A stretch of DNA of 64,000 nt from Adenanthera pavonina. Lineage: Eukaryota; Streptophyta; Magnoliopsida; Fabales; Fabaceae. Below the pieces are notes generated by a model. The model was not told where the DNA came from and did not search any database. It worked only from the letters and a program-made list of their open reading frames with translations. Of the stretch, positions 34,127-45,810 are shown one piece after another. The stretch is from contig JAIVEN010000012.1 of NCBI GenBank assembly GCA_026686845.1, positions 188,501 through 252,500 of the forward strand, written 5' to 3'. A program made the translations under genes and the position numbers. Numbering within the stretch: position 1 is the first letter of the stretch; every line of letters starts with the position of its first letter.

Positions 34127-36657
34127 TGTAACAACCCTCATTGGCATTATGTGCAAGATTGAAGGAAACATGATGGAGGAAGGTTCAAGTGGAGCATAAA
34201 TGAGCTCCATGCCACGGCGAGAAGTAAGGCTACCGCGGTGAGAGCCCAATTCCACTGGCGTGTTTTTTTACTGAATGTGGTGGCGCCACAGCTAACTGTC
34301 CTGGAACCGCGGTGAAAGTCAAGTTTTTGGTTTAAATCAAAAACATGTTAGTCGGTTGGACACGAAAAGAAAAGAAAGAAATGAAGGAGAACCGAGGGAG
34401 CTTTGCTAGGGTTCATGTTTTCCGACCTCTGCAAGTAGTTTTTAGCCTCTTGGAGCTTGGATCTTGGTTGGTAAATGGTCTCTACTCCTTCCTCTCCATT
34501 TTCTTCGCTTTAAACTTGGGATTTTTTTGGTATAAGTTAGGATTTTTGGTTTAGGTTGAAATCCACTGATTGAAATGGATGAAATGAGATTAAGGAAGTG
34601 TGATTTAGTGTTCTTGTTGCTTGGGTATGAGTTTTGAAAGGTATATGCATGATTTGAGCTTAACCTGGGTTGTTTTTTATTAGGGCTCTTGGGAATCCGA
34701 AGTGTATAGGAGGGATTGATGTTTGAATGATCCCTAGGAGCTTAGTGATGCATGAAAGTGGTGTTGGAACCTTGGATTAGGCTGAAGTAGTAGAATTGTG
34801 ATGTTTGACTAAATGGCATATTGTGTTTATCGATGTATTATGATGTTGTTAAGGTTGTTTGGTTGCTCAGAGAAGTCAAGTCATGGGATTGGGGTTCAAG
34901 AAAGCTTGTAGAACTCATGTGAGTGTGATAATGATAAGTGAGGTAATCGAGTGTTTATTTTATATGATAATATGTTGATATATATATGCATGTTCCTTTT
35001 CATACCACGATATTGATTGTGTATGTGTATGGTTTTCCTACATATCGTGGTTTGAACAACTAGTTGATATATGATGATTGAATATGTTATGTATGTATGA
35101 TGTGTAGCATCCCCATACCATTGCATGCTAGCATGTCCATATGATGCTTACAATGATGATATATATATATGTGTGTTTACAGGCATGTTGGCATGACATT
35201 GGCATCTTCACCATATGAATGCATAGTGAGAGATTGATGATAAGGTGATGATGATATGATATGGGATGATGATATGATAAGGATCCATGTCACTAAATCT
35301 TCTCCATGAGAGAGCCAAGCGGTAGAGAACAATATTATATGATGAAATATCCCTGTCACTAAATCCTCTCCTTGGGAGAGCCAGGTGGTAGTGGATTTAG
35401 AGATGCACCTTCCCCAAATCACCACCAATTCGAGATGATTCAAGGGAAGGAGAGCCACAATCCGAGCCCTAATATAACCATTGGCCGGGTGGCATTAGGG
35501 TAAGGTGAGCTTGGTGATGTCCCAGAATCAGTCTTCAATGACTGTTGGAAGACAATCATCTATTTAAATGTCTTGTGATAATGATAGCTCATGATTCTAG
35601 CCGTGTATGAGGGAGAACATGCATACCATTCATTAGCATTACATTGCATAATTGTATGGGTCAGTATATATATTGTATGTGGTTATTCTCGGTTACTAAG
35701 ACTTTGTCTCATACCCTTTTCCCATGAACTAACATTTCAGGTGACGGTTCTAGCACTAGTCCTGAGAAGATGAGGGAGTAGCATCGGACGGTCAGTATAT
35801 ATTATATGTATTTTGGATATTATTTTGTGCTAAGTAGGATAGAATGTTTTGTGATGGATGTATGACATTGATGAGGATTGTTATGGATGGATGTTATATG
35901 TATGTTTATGTATGGAGAATAAATGTGATGTGTATGATTGTTTGTGAGGCATGTATTGACTAAGATGTTGTCGAATCAGTATGGTGGCGTTTGTGAGTCC
36001 AAAGGTGGTATTGGGCTTTGTTGGTGTGTTTTGGGGTAAGTAACGCATTTGTCAGTTAGGGTTCAAGGGGGTCAAATCTCATAGGGGTGGTTTCTTTGAG
36101 GTGAAACCTCTTTAGACAAGTTGGTTAAGTGGTTTAGGACCTGTGTAAATGGTCCAGAATGGTTAGGTTGCCTTTCGTGGCAAATCGGAGTAGTGAGCAG
36201 TGAATTTTGGTCAAAAGTGGTCAAAATGGTGTCAGGTGTATAAAATCTCCATATGGAGTTGGATTGAAGTGAAATTGGTGTCTATGGATAGATTGAGACT
36301 AGATTGACTTGTAGGAGTTGGAATCAAGTCAACCGGAGGTCAGAGCATAAAGTTATGTGCATCGAAAGTTTGCCACAGAAGTTAATTTTTGCTAGAATAG
36401 AAAACCAGCAAGAGGCGTCGTAGCACCAAGAAGGCAGGCCTCGGCACCAGTGGAGACAATAAAACATGGGAGTTCTAGAAGGGGTTAAAGCCATAGTGAT
36501 ACTATAGCGGCCACGGCCCGAGCCCAGTTTATGGTGTTGTTTGGTGTTTTCCGCTACTTTGAGGTTTTAAGAAGGTTTTGAGATGTTTTGGGTTGTGTGT
36601 GGTTGGATTTTGAAGTTTTTGGTCAGTACAGGAGGTGTCTAGGAGTAAGGTATTACA
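34127..36657 (+). mobile_element. Solo LTR, family B, copy B3 (2531 bp)
   Basis: It starts TGTAACAACCC and ends GTATTACA, with an exact target-site duplication TCTAT (34122-34126 and 36658-36662). The hairpin arm is partly decayed (AAGAC-TTT-GTCTC at 35699-35711). The splice-donor-like site of B2 and B4 is changed to GGTAAAT. Confidence 0.94.
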
Positions 36658-36662
36658 TCTAT

Positions 36663-36784
36663 ACCAATTTCAAATTGGTCCCATATATATGAATTTCAGG
36701 CAATCAATAATTGTATGGACGCTTCCCCCCGGGGGGTTAAATCTTTTCAAAATCAAAAGAAGTTTTAACTTCGACTATAACTTT
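36663..36784 (+). other. KTI upstream-flank segment (copy 2, first part)
   Basis: A 122-bp piece between two solo LTRs. It repeats the 31038-31118 and 33567-33600 sequence, showing that the flank itself had been tandemly duplicated before the LTRs inserted. Confidence 0.75.
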
Positions 36785-39248
36785 TGTAACAACCCTCATG
36801 ATATTTTTCCTGGTATTATGTGCACAACCGGAGGAAACATAATAGATGAAGATTCAAGTGGGGCAGAAATGAGCTCCATGCCACGACGAGAAGCAGGGTC
36901 ACCACGGCAAGAGCCATTTCCAGTGGCATGTTTTTGCTGAACGTGGTGGTGCTGCGGAGAATTGTACTAAAGCCGTGGTGAAAGTTGAGTTTTCAATTTA
37001 AATTTGACTTATTTTGGATGATTAGGAAAGAAAGAAACGGAGGAGACGTGAGGGAGCTTTGTTAGGGTTTGAGATTTCCTGCTCTTAGGAGTAATTTTCA
37101 GTCTCTTGAAGCTTGGATCTTGATTGGTAAGTGATCCCTTCTCCTCTCTCTCCATTTTCTTTAGTTTAAACTTGGGATTTTTTGGTTATATGTTGGGATT
37201 TTCCATTAAAATGGATGAAATGGGGTTAAGGAAGTGTGATTTAGTGTTCTTGTTGCTTGTTTGTAAGTTTTGAAGGTATTATGGATGATTTGAGCTTAAC
37301 CCTAGGTTGTTTTCAGTTAGGGCTCTTGGGAATCCGAAGTGTATGGGATTGATTGGTGTTTGAATGGTCCCTAGGAGTCTAGTGATGCATGAAAGTGGTG
37401 TTGAAACCTCGAGTTAGGCCTAATTGGTTGAATTGTGGTTTTTGATCAAGTTGTATATTGTGTTAATTGAGGTATTATGATGTTGTTAAGGTTTTTTGGT
37501 TGCTCGGAGAAGTCTAGTCATGGGATTGGCATTCAAGAAAGCTTGTGGAACTCATTTGTGTGTGATATTGACAACTTGAGGTAACTGGGTGTTTGTATTA
37601 TTTTGTATGTATTGTATGATATTATGTATATTTGTGTATATATGCATGTTTCTTTCATACCACGATATAGATGTGTTTATGTGTACTGTTTTCTATATAT
37701 ATCGTGATATGCACACAGCTAGATGATGATTACAATGATTATAATGATAAGTACATATGTGATGATGATGTGATATGGCATGATTCATAGCATGACATTG
37801 AGATCATGATGATGATGATGATTATATGATAATACATGAGTATCACCACATGGCATTGTGAGATTGTGATATACAGTGGATTCAGTGGTGATGACAATAT
37901 AATATACAATGATATGAGATATGATGGTATGATATATGATTAGGGAGGATAAGGATGGGATCCTTGTCGGTAAATCACCTCTTATGGCCAGGAGGGAAAG
38001 ACACGCAGTGGACTGCATCTTCCCAAAATCGCTAACAATTTGTGGTGGGAAAGAGAAAGGAGAGCCACGGTCCGAACATTAGTGTTACCTTTGGCCGGGT
38101 ACACTAGTGGGAAGTGAGCTTGGTGATCTCCCAAAATCAGTCTTCACCAACTATTGGAAGGGAATTACTTATGCAAAATGTCGTGTTATGACGACAGCTT
38201 ATGGTTCTAGCTGTGTGGAGAGAGACATGCATTCATTTCACATTGCACTCATGAGTTATATGAGATATATGTATTTATATGTGTGTAGTTGTTCCCGGTT
38301 ACTGAGACATTGTCTCACACCCCTCTCCCATGAACTAACCTTTTCAGGTGACGATTCTAACACTAGTCCTGAGAAGACAAGGAAGTAGCATCAAACGTGG
38401 GAATACTAGGTCTATGTAATTTGTGTGCATTTTGGATATGTATCTTATGCCAAGTAGGATTAGATGGTTTGTATAACTAAGTGGTGACATTGATATTGTT
38501 GATGTAATAGAGTTGTTATTATGGTATGTTATGAATGTGGAACTGTGTTGTATGTGATATGTATGATGGATGGTGGTGTTTGTGAGCACAGATGTGGAAT
38601 TGAGCATTGTTACTGTGTTTTAGGGCCTGTAGCCTATTTTGTGAATTGGGGTTCAAGGGGGTTAAATGTCAGAAGAGTGGTTCCTTTGAGGTGAAACCTC
38701 TTTGCACAAGTTGTTGAAGTGGTTTAGGACCTATGTGAGTGGTCCAAAGTGGTTAGGTTGCCTTTGGTTACAAATAGGAGTTGTGAGTTGTGAGTTTTGG
38801 TCGAAAAGTGGCCAAAACAGTGTTAGTTGTCCAAATTCTCCATACAGAATTGGATTGAAGTGAAAGTGGTGTCTATGGATAGATTGGAACTAGATTAACT
38901 TGTAGGAGTTGGAATCAGGTCAATCGGAGGTCGGAGCATAAAGTTATACACGTTGGAAGTTCACCCAGGAGTTGAAATTTGCTGGTATAGAAAACCAGCA
39001 GGGTCACTACGGCGCCAGGAAGGTAGACCACTGTGCCAGTGAAGTCAGTAGCGTGTGAGGTTCTAGAAGGAGTCGGAGTCACAATGGTACTATAACGGCT
39101 GCGACCTCAGCCTAATTTCTGGTGTCTTTTGGATGTATTTCCACTGCTTTGAGATTTTAAGAAGTTTTTATGAGATGTTTGGGTTGTGCTTGGTTGAATT
39201 TTGAAGTTTTTGGTTAAGTCTGGAAGTGTTTGGGAGTAAGGTGTTACA
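36785..39248 (+). mobile_element. Solo LTR, family B, copy B4 (2464 bp)
   Basis: It starts TGTAACAACCC and ends GGTGTTACA, with an exact target-site duplication ACTTT (36780-36784 and 39249-39253). The hairpin GAGAC-ATT-GTCTC is at 38304-38316, the donor-like GGTAAGT near 37124-37130 and the acceptor-like TTTTCAG near 38341-38347. B3 and B4 are in the same orientation only 127 bp apart. Confidence 0.94.
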
Positions 39249-39253
39249 ACTTT

Positions 39254-40554
39254 AATAGGCAATAACACATAAGCGACACTTGTATCATTCATTGTTTAAA
39301 AAATATAGGGTATTTTTAGGTTTTTAGGAGTAATTAATTAATATGATTTTTGCAAAAATGCCCTTAATGAGTAGTAATAACTAAGAACCAGCCATTGTCA
39401 TATTTCCGGTACATTAAAGAACCTTTTCCTGATTAAATAACGGTAAACATACAAAGAATGTATATTTTTCAATGATTTAACTAATTTTTTGAGGGATATA
39501 ATTTAGTTAAAGATGTCTTATAATTCTAAATAGAGGGAGTATATATTTGTGGTTTATAACGGAATGAAATGAAATGAAAAATAAAACAGAAAGGTAATAA
39601 ATGATATGAAAGTCATGCAAGCATCCATTTTTGTTTGTGATTTTAATGAAGAAAGGACGTAAGTCTTTCTTTCTTGTTCTTTTATTTTTTAAGTAGGGCC
39701 AATTGGCAGCATAATACCAAAACAAATGTGGAAATTTTGTGGAAGTAAATTTCAGTGAAAACTCCTTTTTTGACATGATTATAGAAAAAAGGTATTAGTA
39801 AAATTATTGATTCAACGAAATTGGTGCATGACTAATTCATTAACACACGCAGACACGTTTTGTTTTATCTTTCACCTGCTGTGAATCACAATCCTCTCAA
39901 TTAATGAATGCCTTTAATTTTCTGCAAAACGTCCCTAAGCGTGAAAGAAACTGAAAGTATTTAAGAAAATCAAAATAAAAAATTATTTTAGTTTCCTCCA
40001 CTGCTGTAAAAAGTTTCTTTGACTTATTGAATTTAATGCTAACATGACCACATTATCGAGCTATTTGTTTCCACAGATAATTAGCAATTATTTATTTCGG
40101 CGTTTCACATGCTAAACTTGTTGAACTAACTCCTCTTAAAATTTGCACATCACTTCAAGAAGGATTAAGCTATAATTATGTGTTGGATGACTTGTGTTTA
40201 TTTAGAATAAAAAGTGATATAAAAGAGTGAAATTATATATATGACTTACTTTTTCTTTTTATTTAGTTCCTATGATGTTTGTTCTCATCTAAATTACGCA
40301 CAATAAATTTACTTCTTGAATATAGATGATTGACCTTGCAGTACTTTCTGCAGGTAAAGGCATATATGCATTAATTTAGAGGATATCAGATATGTGTGTT
40401 TCATAGTGTGAAGGATTTTTTTTTTTGGCCAACCATAATGTGCAGGATTAAACAAAAGGAAACGTGACAAAACGTGCATAAATGTCGTATTTCAAATTGG
40501 TCCCCATATAAACCAATTTCTGGCCACAAACGTACAAACTGATAGTGACCATAC
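39254..40554 (+). other. KTI upstream flank of a gene-less copy
   Basis: Noncoding sequence homologous to the regions upstream of KTI-1 (44730-45240) and KTI-2, including ACACTTGTATCATTCATT, AGGTAAAGGCATATATGC and AAATTGGTCCCCATATA blocks. It is interrupted at 40555 by LTR D. Confidence 0.75.
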
Positions 40555-40987
40555 TGTCACGAATTTTTCGTAAGGTTTTTCCAGAAGCCTCTAGAATGTT
40601 CTAGAGACATCTTAAAGAGGCTTAATTTTCTAGAACATTGTAGGCTTGTATATTCTAGAGAATTCTTTGTAAATATCTTATAGAGAATTCTAGAGATTCA
40701 ATTTAGGCCGTTAGATCGAATTGATCACCACCGTCCATTGAAGAGGTGGGAAACTTCTAAAAACCTTGGGAGGCCTATAAATACCCCTCCCACCTCATTT
40801 GTAACCATCCAAGTATTGAGTGCAATTGTGAATATTCTCTCAAACTCTCTTGTGTGAGCATTCTCTTGTTCTCTAGTTCGCTTCTCTTTGCCTACTCGAG
40901 GGCTCGGCTGACTTAGCGTGGAATCAAGAGAGTTGATCAAGCTAAGGTCGGCACGGTTCTAGGCGTGAAAGTTCCAAGGCCGTGACA
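40555..40987 (+). mobile_element. Short LTR-like element D with TATA box and heat-shock-like motifs
   Basis: The 433-bp element starts TGTCACG and ends CGTGACA. It interrupts KTI flank sequence that is continuous in other copies. TATAAATA lies at 40776-40783, within AGGCCTATAAATACCCC. Upstream, between 40579 and about 40700, lie several TTCnnGAA or GAAnnTTC units (for example TTCCAGAA at 40579-40586, GAATGTTC at 40594-40601 and TTCTAGAA at 40628-40635). No exact target-site duplication was found (flanks CATAC and ATATG). It is most likely a solo LTR of a small, possibly copia-type element. Confidence 0.72.
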
Positions 40988-41590
40988 ATATGCCCAAATA
41001 ATTCATTCAATAATTTTACGGATGCCTACTTTTTTTTCAAGAAAAAAAATCACGTCAACAAAGTACTTTTACCCGGCAACACTACTACAAAAGCAACTGT
41101 ATTGTTAATCATTAATTAAAAAAGACAATATTTCTACAAGATGGATCATTGAAAAGCATCCATCAACATATGTGCCTCGTAAAAGTCTTACAAATAGAGA
41201 GGCTTAAAACATATATACTTAACCTTAACTCTAACTCTAGTTAAAAAAAGATAATCTAAAAAAATCTCAATTGAAATAAAAATTTATAAAATTAAATTTA
41301 TTTAAATCAAATCCTAAATCAAGACAAGAAATAAAATCAAAATAATAATATATGAAATAGAATTAAATATTCTTCAAATATTTATTTTCTTCGAAACAAA
41401 AATTTTTATTATCCCATTTGAGGGAGGTTATATATTGAGGGGTCTTTTTCTATTTTTATCTCATTTTGAGTCCATCCATGGGGAACAGTATGCTCTCTTC
41501 CGTCTTTTCCCTCAAATACGAAACATTTGAGGTTGAGATATATATACTGCTTAAACCACAACAGCGAAAGTAGTGATTGAGATGGACGGC
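40988..41590 (+). other. KTI upstream remnant before a missing gene body
   Basis: It begins with the AATAATTCATTCAATAATTTT block found upstream of KTI-1 and KTI-2. Similarity then fades through AT-rich sequence (41200-41420). At about 41590 it joins the KTI 3' flank (CCACTACTACTACATGTGG), with no promoter or coding sequence between. No gene is visible. Confidence 0.7.
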
Positions 41591-43130
41591 CACTACTACT
41601 ACATGTGGCTGTTTATCTTTATGATTATAACAAGTATCACATTATCATCGGTTAAATTTCTTGACATAATTTGCGCCACTCAAATGTTAATTTTTTTCTT
41701 TTTAGTAATACCAACAAGTGGGCCTTGATAATTCACCGTATAATGCTTTTAATTGGAATAATTCAAAACAATCGACAATAATCTACTTAAGTTAATGATA
41801 TCTCTGATTGTAATGCATCGAATTCTCTCAAGTCGTGAATCTGAAATATTTTTCATGTCAGTCATTTTCCATTACCTACAATGAGGAAATTGGTATTGAT
41901 TTCACCCTTTGAATCTTGAATATAATTACAGACGAACGTAACTCGAAATTGATGGCCAACAGCTTAATTATACTCCTAGACCACCAACGCAACAAAGCAA
42001 TAACTTTTCAAATAATAATTTTTTGGCCAGACTTTTCGCATCATGATTCAAACATACTGAAAAGTGACAATGTATTATTACAAGCTATGAAAAAATAGTA
42101 CAATAATTTTTCTTTCCAAGATCAAGCCTCCTGGCTAAAGTAAGAACTTTTCAATGGAAAAATAATATTCTGCGATCTTGTAAAAAATTAATTATCTTTA
42201 AAGATCATTTTCAAGGGTACTCTTATAATTTTTAACCAAAATTCTGTTATTTTTAACTGAAATTAAACTATTTTCAACTGTAATTAATTTTATTACAAGG
42301 ACTTAAATTGTCATCCTCCCTTTTCAAGTTAAATCATAAAATAAATTTGATGGCTGAGATGAAGATATTGAACAAAACCTGATCTTCATGACACCATAGA
42401 GAATCCAAATCGATCATTGTACTATGGTTATATCCACCAATATGGATTCGATACTCAAAATTGTTCTATAAATTTATAAGGTTGTAATTTGTTTCATAGA
42501 TAAGGATTCACGAATACGTTGAACTCATGTTAATGATATTATTCCGGGGCCGTGAGAGACACGTTTTGTCTTCTTTTGTAGATTTGTATTCTTTGCATTT
42601 AATGACGAAAGCGATTGAAAAAGACGATACGGAAGACGTCAATCTTGTCAGATTTGGTAACCTTACTTTCGACAAGGCAACAACATTATTTATTTCCTGA
42701 TTCACGAAATGCTTTTGCGCAACAAATTATTGACACGGTGCCAAGATTTAGGTTAACTGAAAGAAGGAAGAAAAGAAGAAATTCAAATATCCTATCCATA
42801 CAAAATTTTTTCTAAGAAGCCAAACACTCCCAAACAAACTTATCTCAAATTGACTTATTTGTACTTCCAAGTGTTATTGGAATACAACCTTTTTTTTTTT
42901 GGAAGCAACTCTAATCATGCAATGACTTATGAGCACAAATACTTTCCAAATCATGCACAATTTACATCACACATCTAATTCTTACTACCAAAGTTACTTT
43001 TCAATCAACTCAAGATCAAGTAATTTATGGTATTTCAAGTTGTAAAGGTTATATGAGTTCCAAAATGAAAATTAACATGATTATAGGCTCAAATATAGGG
43101 ACCACTTCAACCGGAACCCGACCTCTCAGC
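41591..43130 (+). other. KTI downstream flank without its gene
   Basis: Closely similar to 46510-47620 (after KTI-1), 49022-50580 (after KTI-2) and 57930-58580 (after psiKTI-3), including the GATCTTCATGAC, GAATCCAAATCGATCATTGT and TATGGATTCGATACTCAAAA blocks. The short open frames here are not conserved between copies, so no gene is called. Confidence 0.8.
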
Positions 43131-43270
43131 CCTTTGGATTGGAGGCTCGCTTTCGGCTTCACCTGCTGGAATTTTTGGGAGGTAAGGAACAAACTTGTTT
43201 TCACAAAAGAAGAAATCCAGCCTGTAGGATTAATCCGTTGCTGTCACCCACACTACCCAAGCTAATGAAG
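43131..43270 (+). pseudogene. Retroelement-type coding fossil in the KTI flank
   Basis: A short coding-like stretch reads WRLAFGFTCWNFWEVRNKLVF, a pattern common near the RNase H / zinc-finger end of plant LINE polyproteins (W-x-L-W-x-x-R-N-x-x-V-F). A diverged second copy lies at about 53950-54080. It predates the duplication of the KTI flank. It is a fragment of about 45 codons and nonfunctional. Confidence 0.5.
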
Positions 43271-45728
43271 CTCTTCATAGGCTCAGATCACATGTAACTT
43301 AATTAGTTTTGTTTTCTCTTTTCACTTTACACTCCCTTTAGTTTTATGGGGCTCAACCCCACCTATTGTTGTTGGTGTTTTTGGCTTTAAACGCTCGATC
43401 TCATAAAAATTAATGTCCAAATCAATTTTCAAAATTATGTGAAGTCACTGAATCGCCTCAAGAGATTCCATGGGAGCTTTTAGAGTCCATCAGTTGATAA
43501 AAAATATATACATTCAGCTTGAAACACTTTCTCCAATACACAAGTATTCATATCATCCCCTAACTCTTGTGCAAAAATTTTACTTCCAAATTATCAGAAA
43601 ACCGACATTAATATTGTAAATCAAGTATTCGTAAATATTAACCACAATTTCATGTTAAACGTATAAATCAAAGGGACCATTAATTCTTGAACGACACATT
43701 CGATTCAATGGATAATTACCTAATCCTTGAACCCAAAAAGTTATTGAAAAGCTACATAATGTGGAAATTCGTTGAAGATGATGAATATTAATGTGGAAAG
43801 AGAACCCAGAAATTGTATGGAAATGGCCGGACCGCCATCATTATAATCATAATCATAATCAGATTGATCCAATGGCAAAAATTTTTACTGTAGAAAAATG
43901 GAGAGATTTCACATGAGAGAGGATATATATCCTCCGATTGGAGACAGTGAAGAAGAATAGAGGAGCACAAAATATGTCACCGATGAATGAAATGCTATTG
44001 GTGTAAAAAGCATAAATTAGTGAAATTCATTTGACGAAATTCTGAAAAATATTGGGCTTTGATTGAAAAACCATAAAAAGATTGGAGGCTTCTGACTTCT
44101 CCATTGGGCATCTACTTTAGATACAAAAAAAATAGGAGAGACAGAAATACAACAGTAATGAAGCCAGATTTCAAAAGAGAGAATATTGTAAGAAAAATTA
44201 ATAATATCAAATAGTTTTGCAGTATAACAGTATATAAATTTATATATTGATTTTTTTACCATAATTTATTTATTGATTAGGTGCATGGTTATTAGGGATG
44301 TTTAACTTTACCTTATAAATAACTATTCCCCATTTTCAAAATTTAGAATAAAAATAAATAAATTTATTTTTTCAGTAAGTTTTGGTTGAGCCAAATTCTA
44401 TCTGTAGTTGACACCGAACACTCCTAGCTAGCTGCTTTTATATTAATTCAATAAAATAACACTCCTAGCTTTTTTCTATGGATTTGTAAAGATTTATGAT
44501 ATATTTTTGTATTGTTGACATATTTTAGAAGATCAGATGCGTGTTTCTTCAACAATATGTTCATCGCATCTGGAAGATAAACCCAAACGGGACAAAGAAA
44601 AATGTGCATAAAGGGCAAAAAAAATTGGTCCCATATATACCAATACCAGCCCATCAATAATATTTCGGATACCCTTTTCATTTAAAAAAAAGAAAAGAAA
44701 AGGCATTTCAAAATCAATAGAAGGAGTTTTAACACATATAAACGACACTTGTATCATTCATTCAAGAAAATTACATTTCCTACCATATTGATAATTGAAA
44801 TGCATTAGTAAAACATTTTCCTCATAAATATACTTTATCTCCCTTCATTAGTCCTAATTTAAATGCTAGACTAGTGCATGAAGTTTAAATTCACTCATAA
44901 CAATAGATAATATAATTGTCCGGGTTAAGTAAATACCACTAAGTATATATATTTGTGGTTTAAACTTTTTTTTTTTTTCATTTTATTTAGTTCCTATGTT
45001 CTTTGTTGTCATCTAAATTAGACACAATAAATTTACTTGTCATATATAAATGCTCGACCTCTCAATACTTTTTTGCAGGTAAAGGCATATATCCATTAAT
45101 TTAGAGGATCAGATATGTGTGTTTCATAGCCTGTGAAGGATAAAACAAAACGTACGAAATGAAACAAAACATGCATGTACAACATGTGTATTCCAAATTG
45201 GTCCCCATATGAGAATCTCTATTGCTGGCCACAATCGTACACACCCCCAATAATTCAATCAATAATTTTACGGATGCCTCCTTTTTTCAAAAAGAAAAAT
45301 CACGTCAAGAAATTAAGGAGTTATAACAAGCAATACTACCACCTAGGCGACTGCATTGTGATCATTAACCAAAGAAAATAATATTTCTACTAGATTAATA
45401 ATAGAAAATCATCCATCAACAAATTTTGCCGGTAAATATACTTGATCTCTCCATATTCATATATATGATGCTTAATTAATTTGAGAAATAAGCAGGGCCG
45501 TGTGTCTTTCCTATCCAGCAGATTTCTCACTGGCTTAGAATTTGTCCATATGAGATGGAGTGTTTGCATTTTTTAGGACTATCGGAAGAGCTTAACCTTA
45601 TATACTTGTCACTGTATGTGGTTTGTGGCATCCTTATCCTTCTCATCTTTTACTTATGACAAAAAACCCAAAAAACTATCTCTCGTTTTCACAGCATGTT
45701 TGAGTTTTTACCCGCTCAAGTTTAGCCC
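43271..45728. other. Region upstream of KTI-1, no gene seen
   Basis: This AT-rich region contains partial copies of the KTI upstream flank (44520-45180), with the block AAATTGGTCCCCATATGAG at 45195-45213 and the GTAAAGGCATATATCC block near 45080. No reading frame has a recognisable domain. Confidence 0.6.
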
Positions 45729-45736
45729 TATAAATT
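45729..45736 (+). promoter_or_regulatory. TATA box of KTI-1
   Basis: TATAAATT lies 82 bp before the start codon, exactly as in KTI-2 (48239) and nearly as in psiKTI-3 (57132, 80 bp). The G-box found in KTI-2 about 105 bp upstream of its TATA box is absent; the aligned sequence here is TATGTGGTTTGTGGC. Confidence 0.85.
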
Positions 45737-45810
45737 GATGCTTCTCTTTCTCAGTTATTCACACCCACAACCAAAACTAAAATCCTTGCGTGACCACACA
45801 TCAACCAACA

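Noticed and set aside
40550..40992. Exact target-site duplication for LTR D
   Set aside because: The flanks CATAC and ATATG do not match; the element is called from its ends, TATA box and the interruption of a known flank.
43053..43265. A new small gene encoding a Trp-rich protein
   Set aside because: Its only recognisable part resembles the end of a LINE polyprotein, and a diverged broken copy lies near 53950; it is treated as a retroelement fossil.
45790..45810. Start of KTI-1 seven codons upstream (ATG at 45790)
   Set aside because: The signal peptide begins at the later ATG (45811), KTI-2 and psiKTI-3 start at the matching position, and the 82-bp TATA spacing fits the later start.
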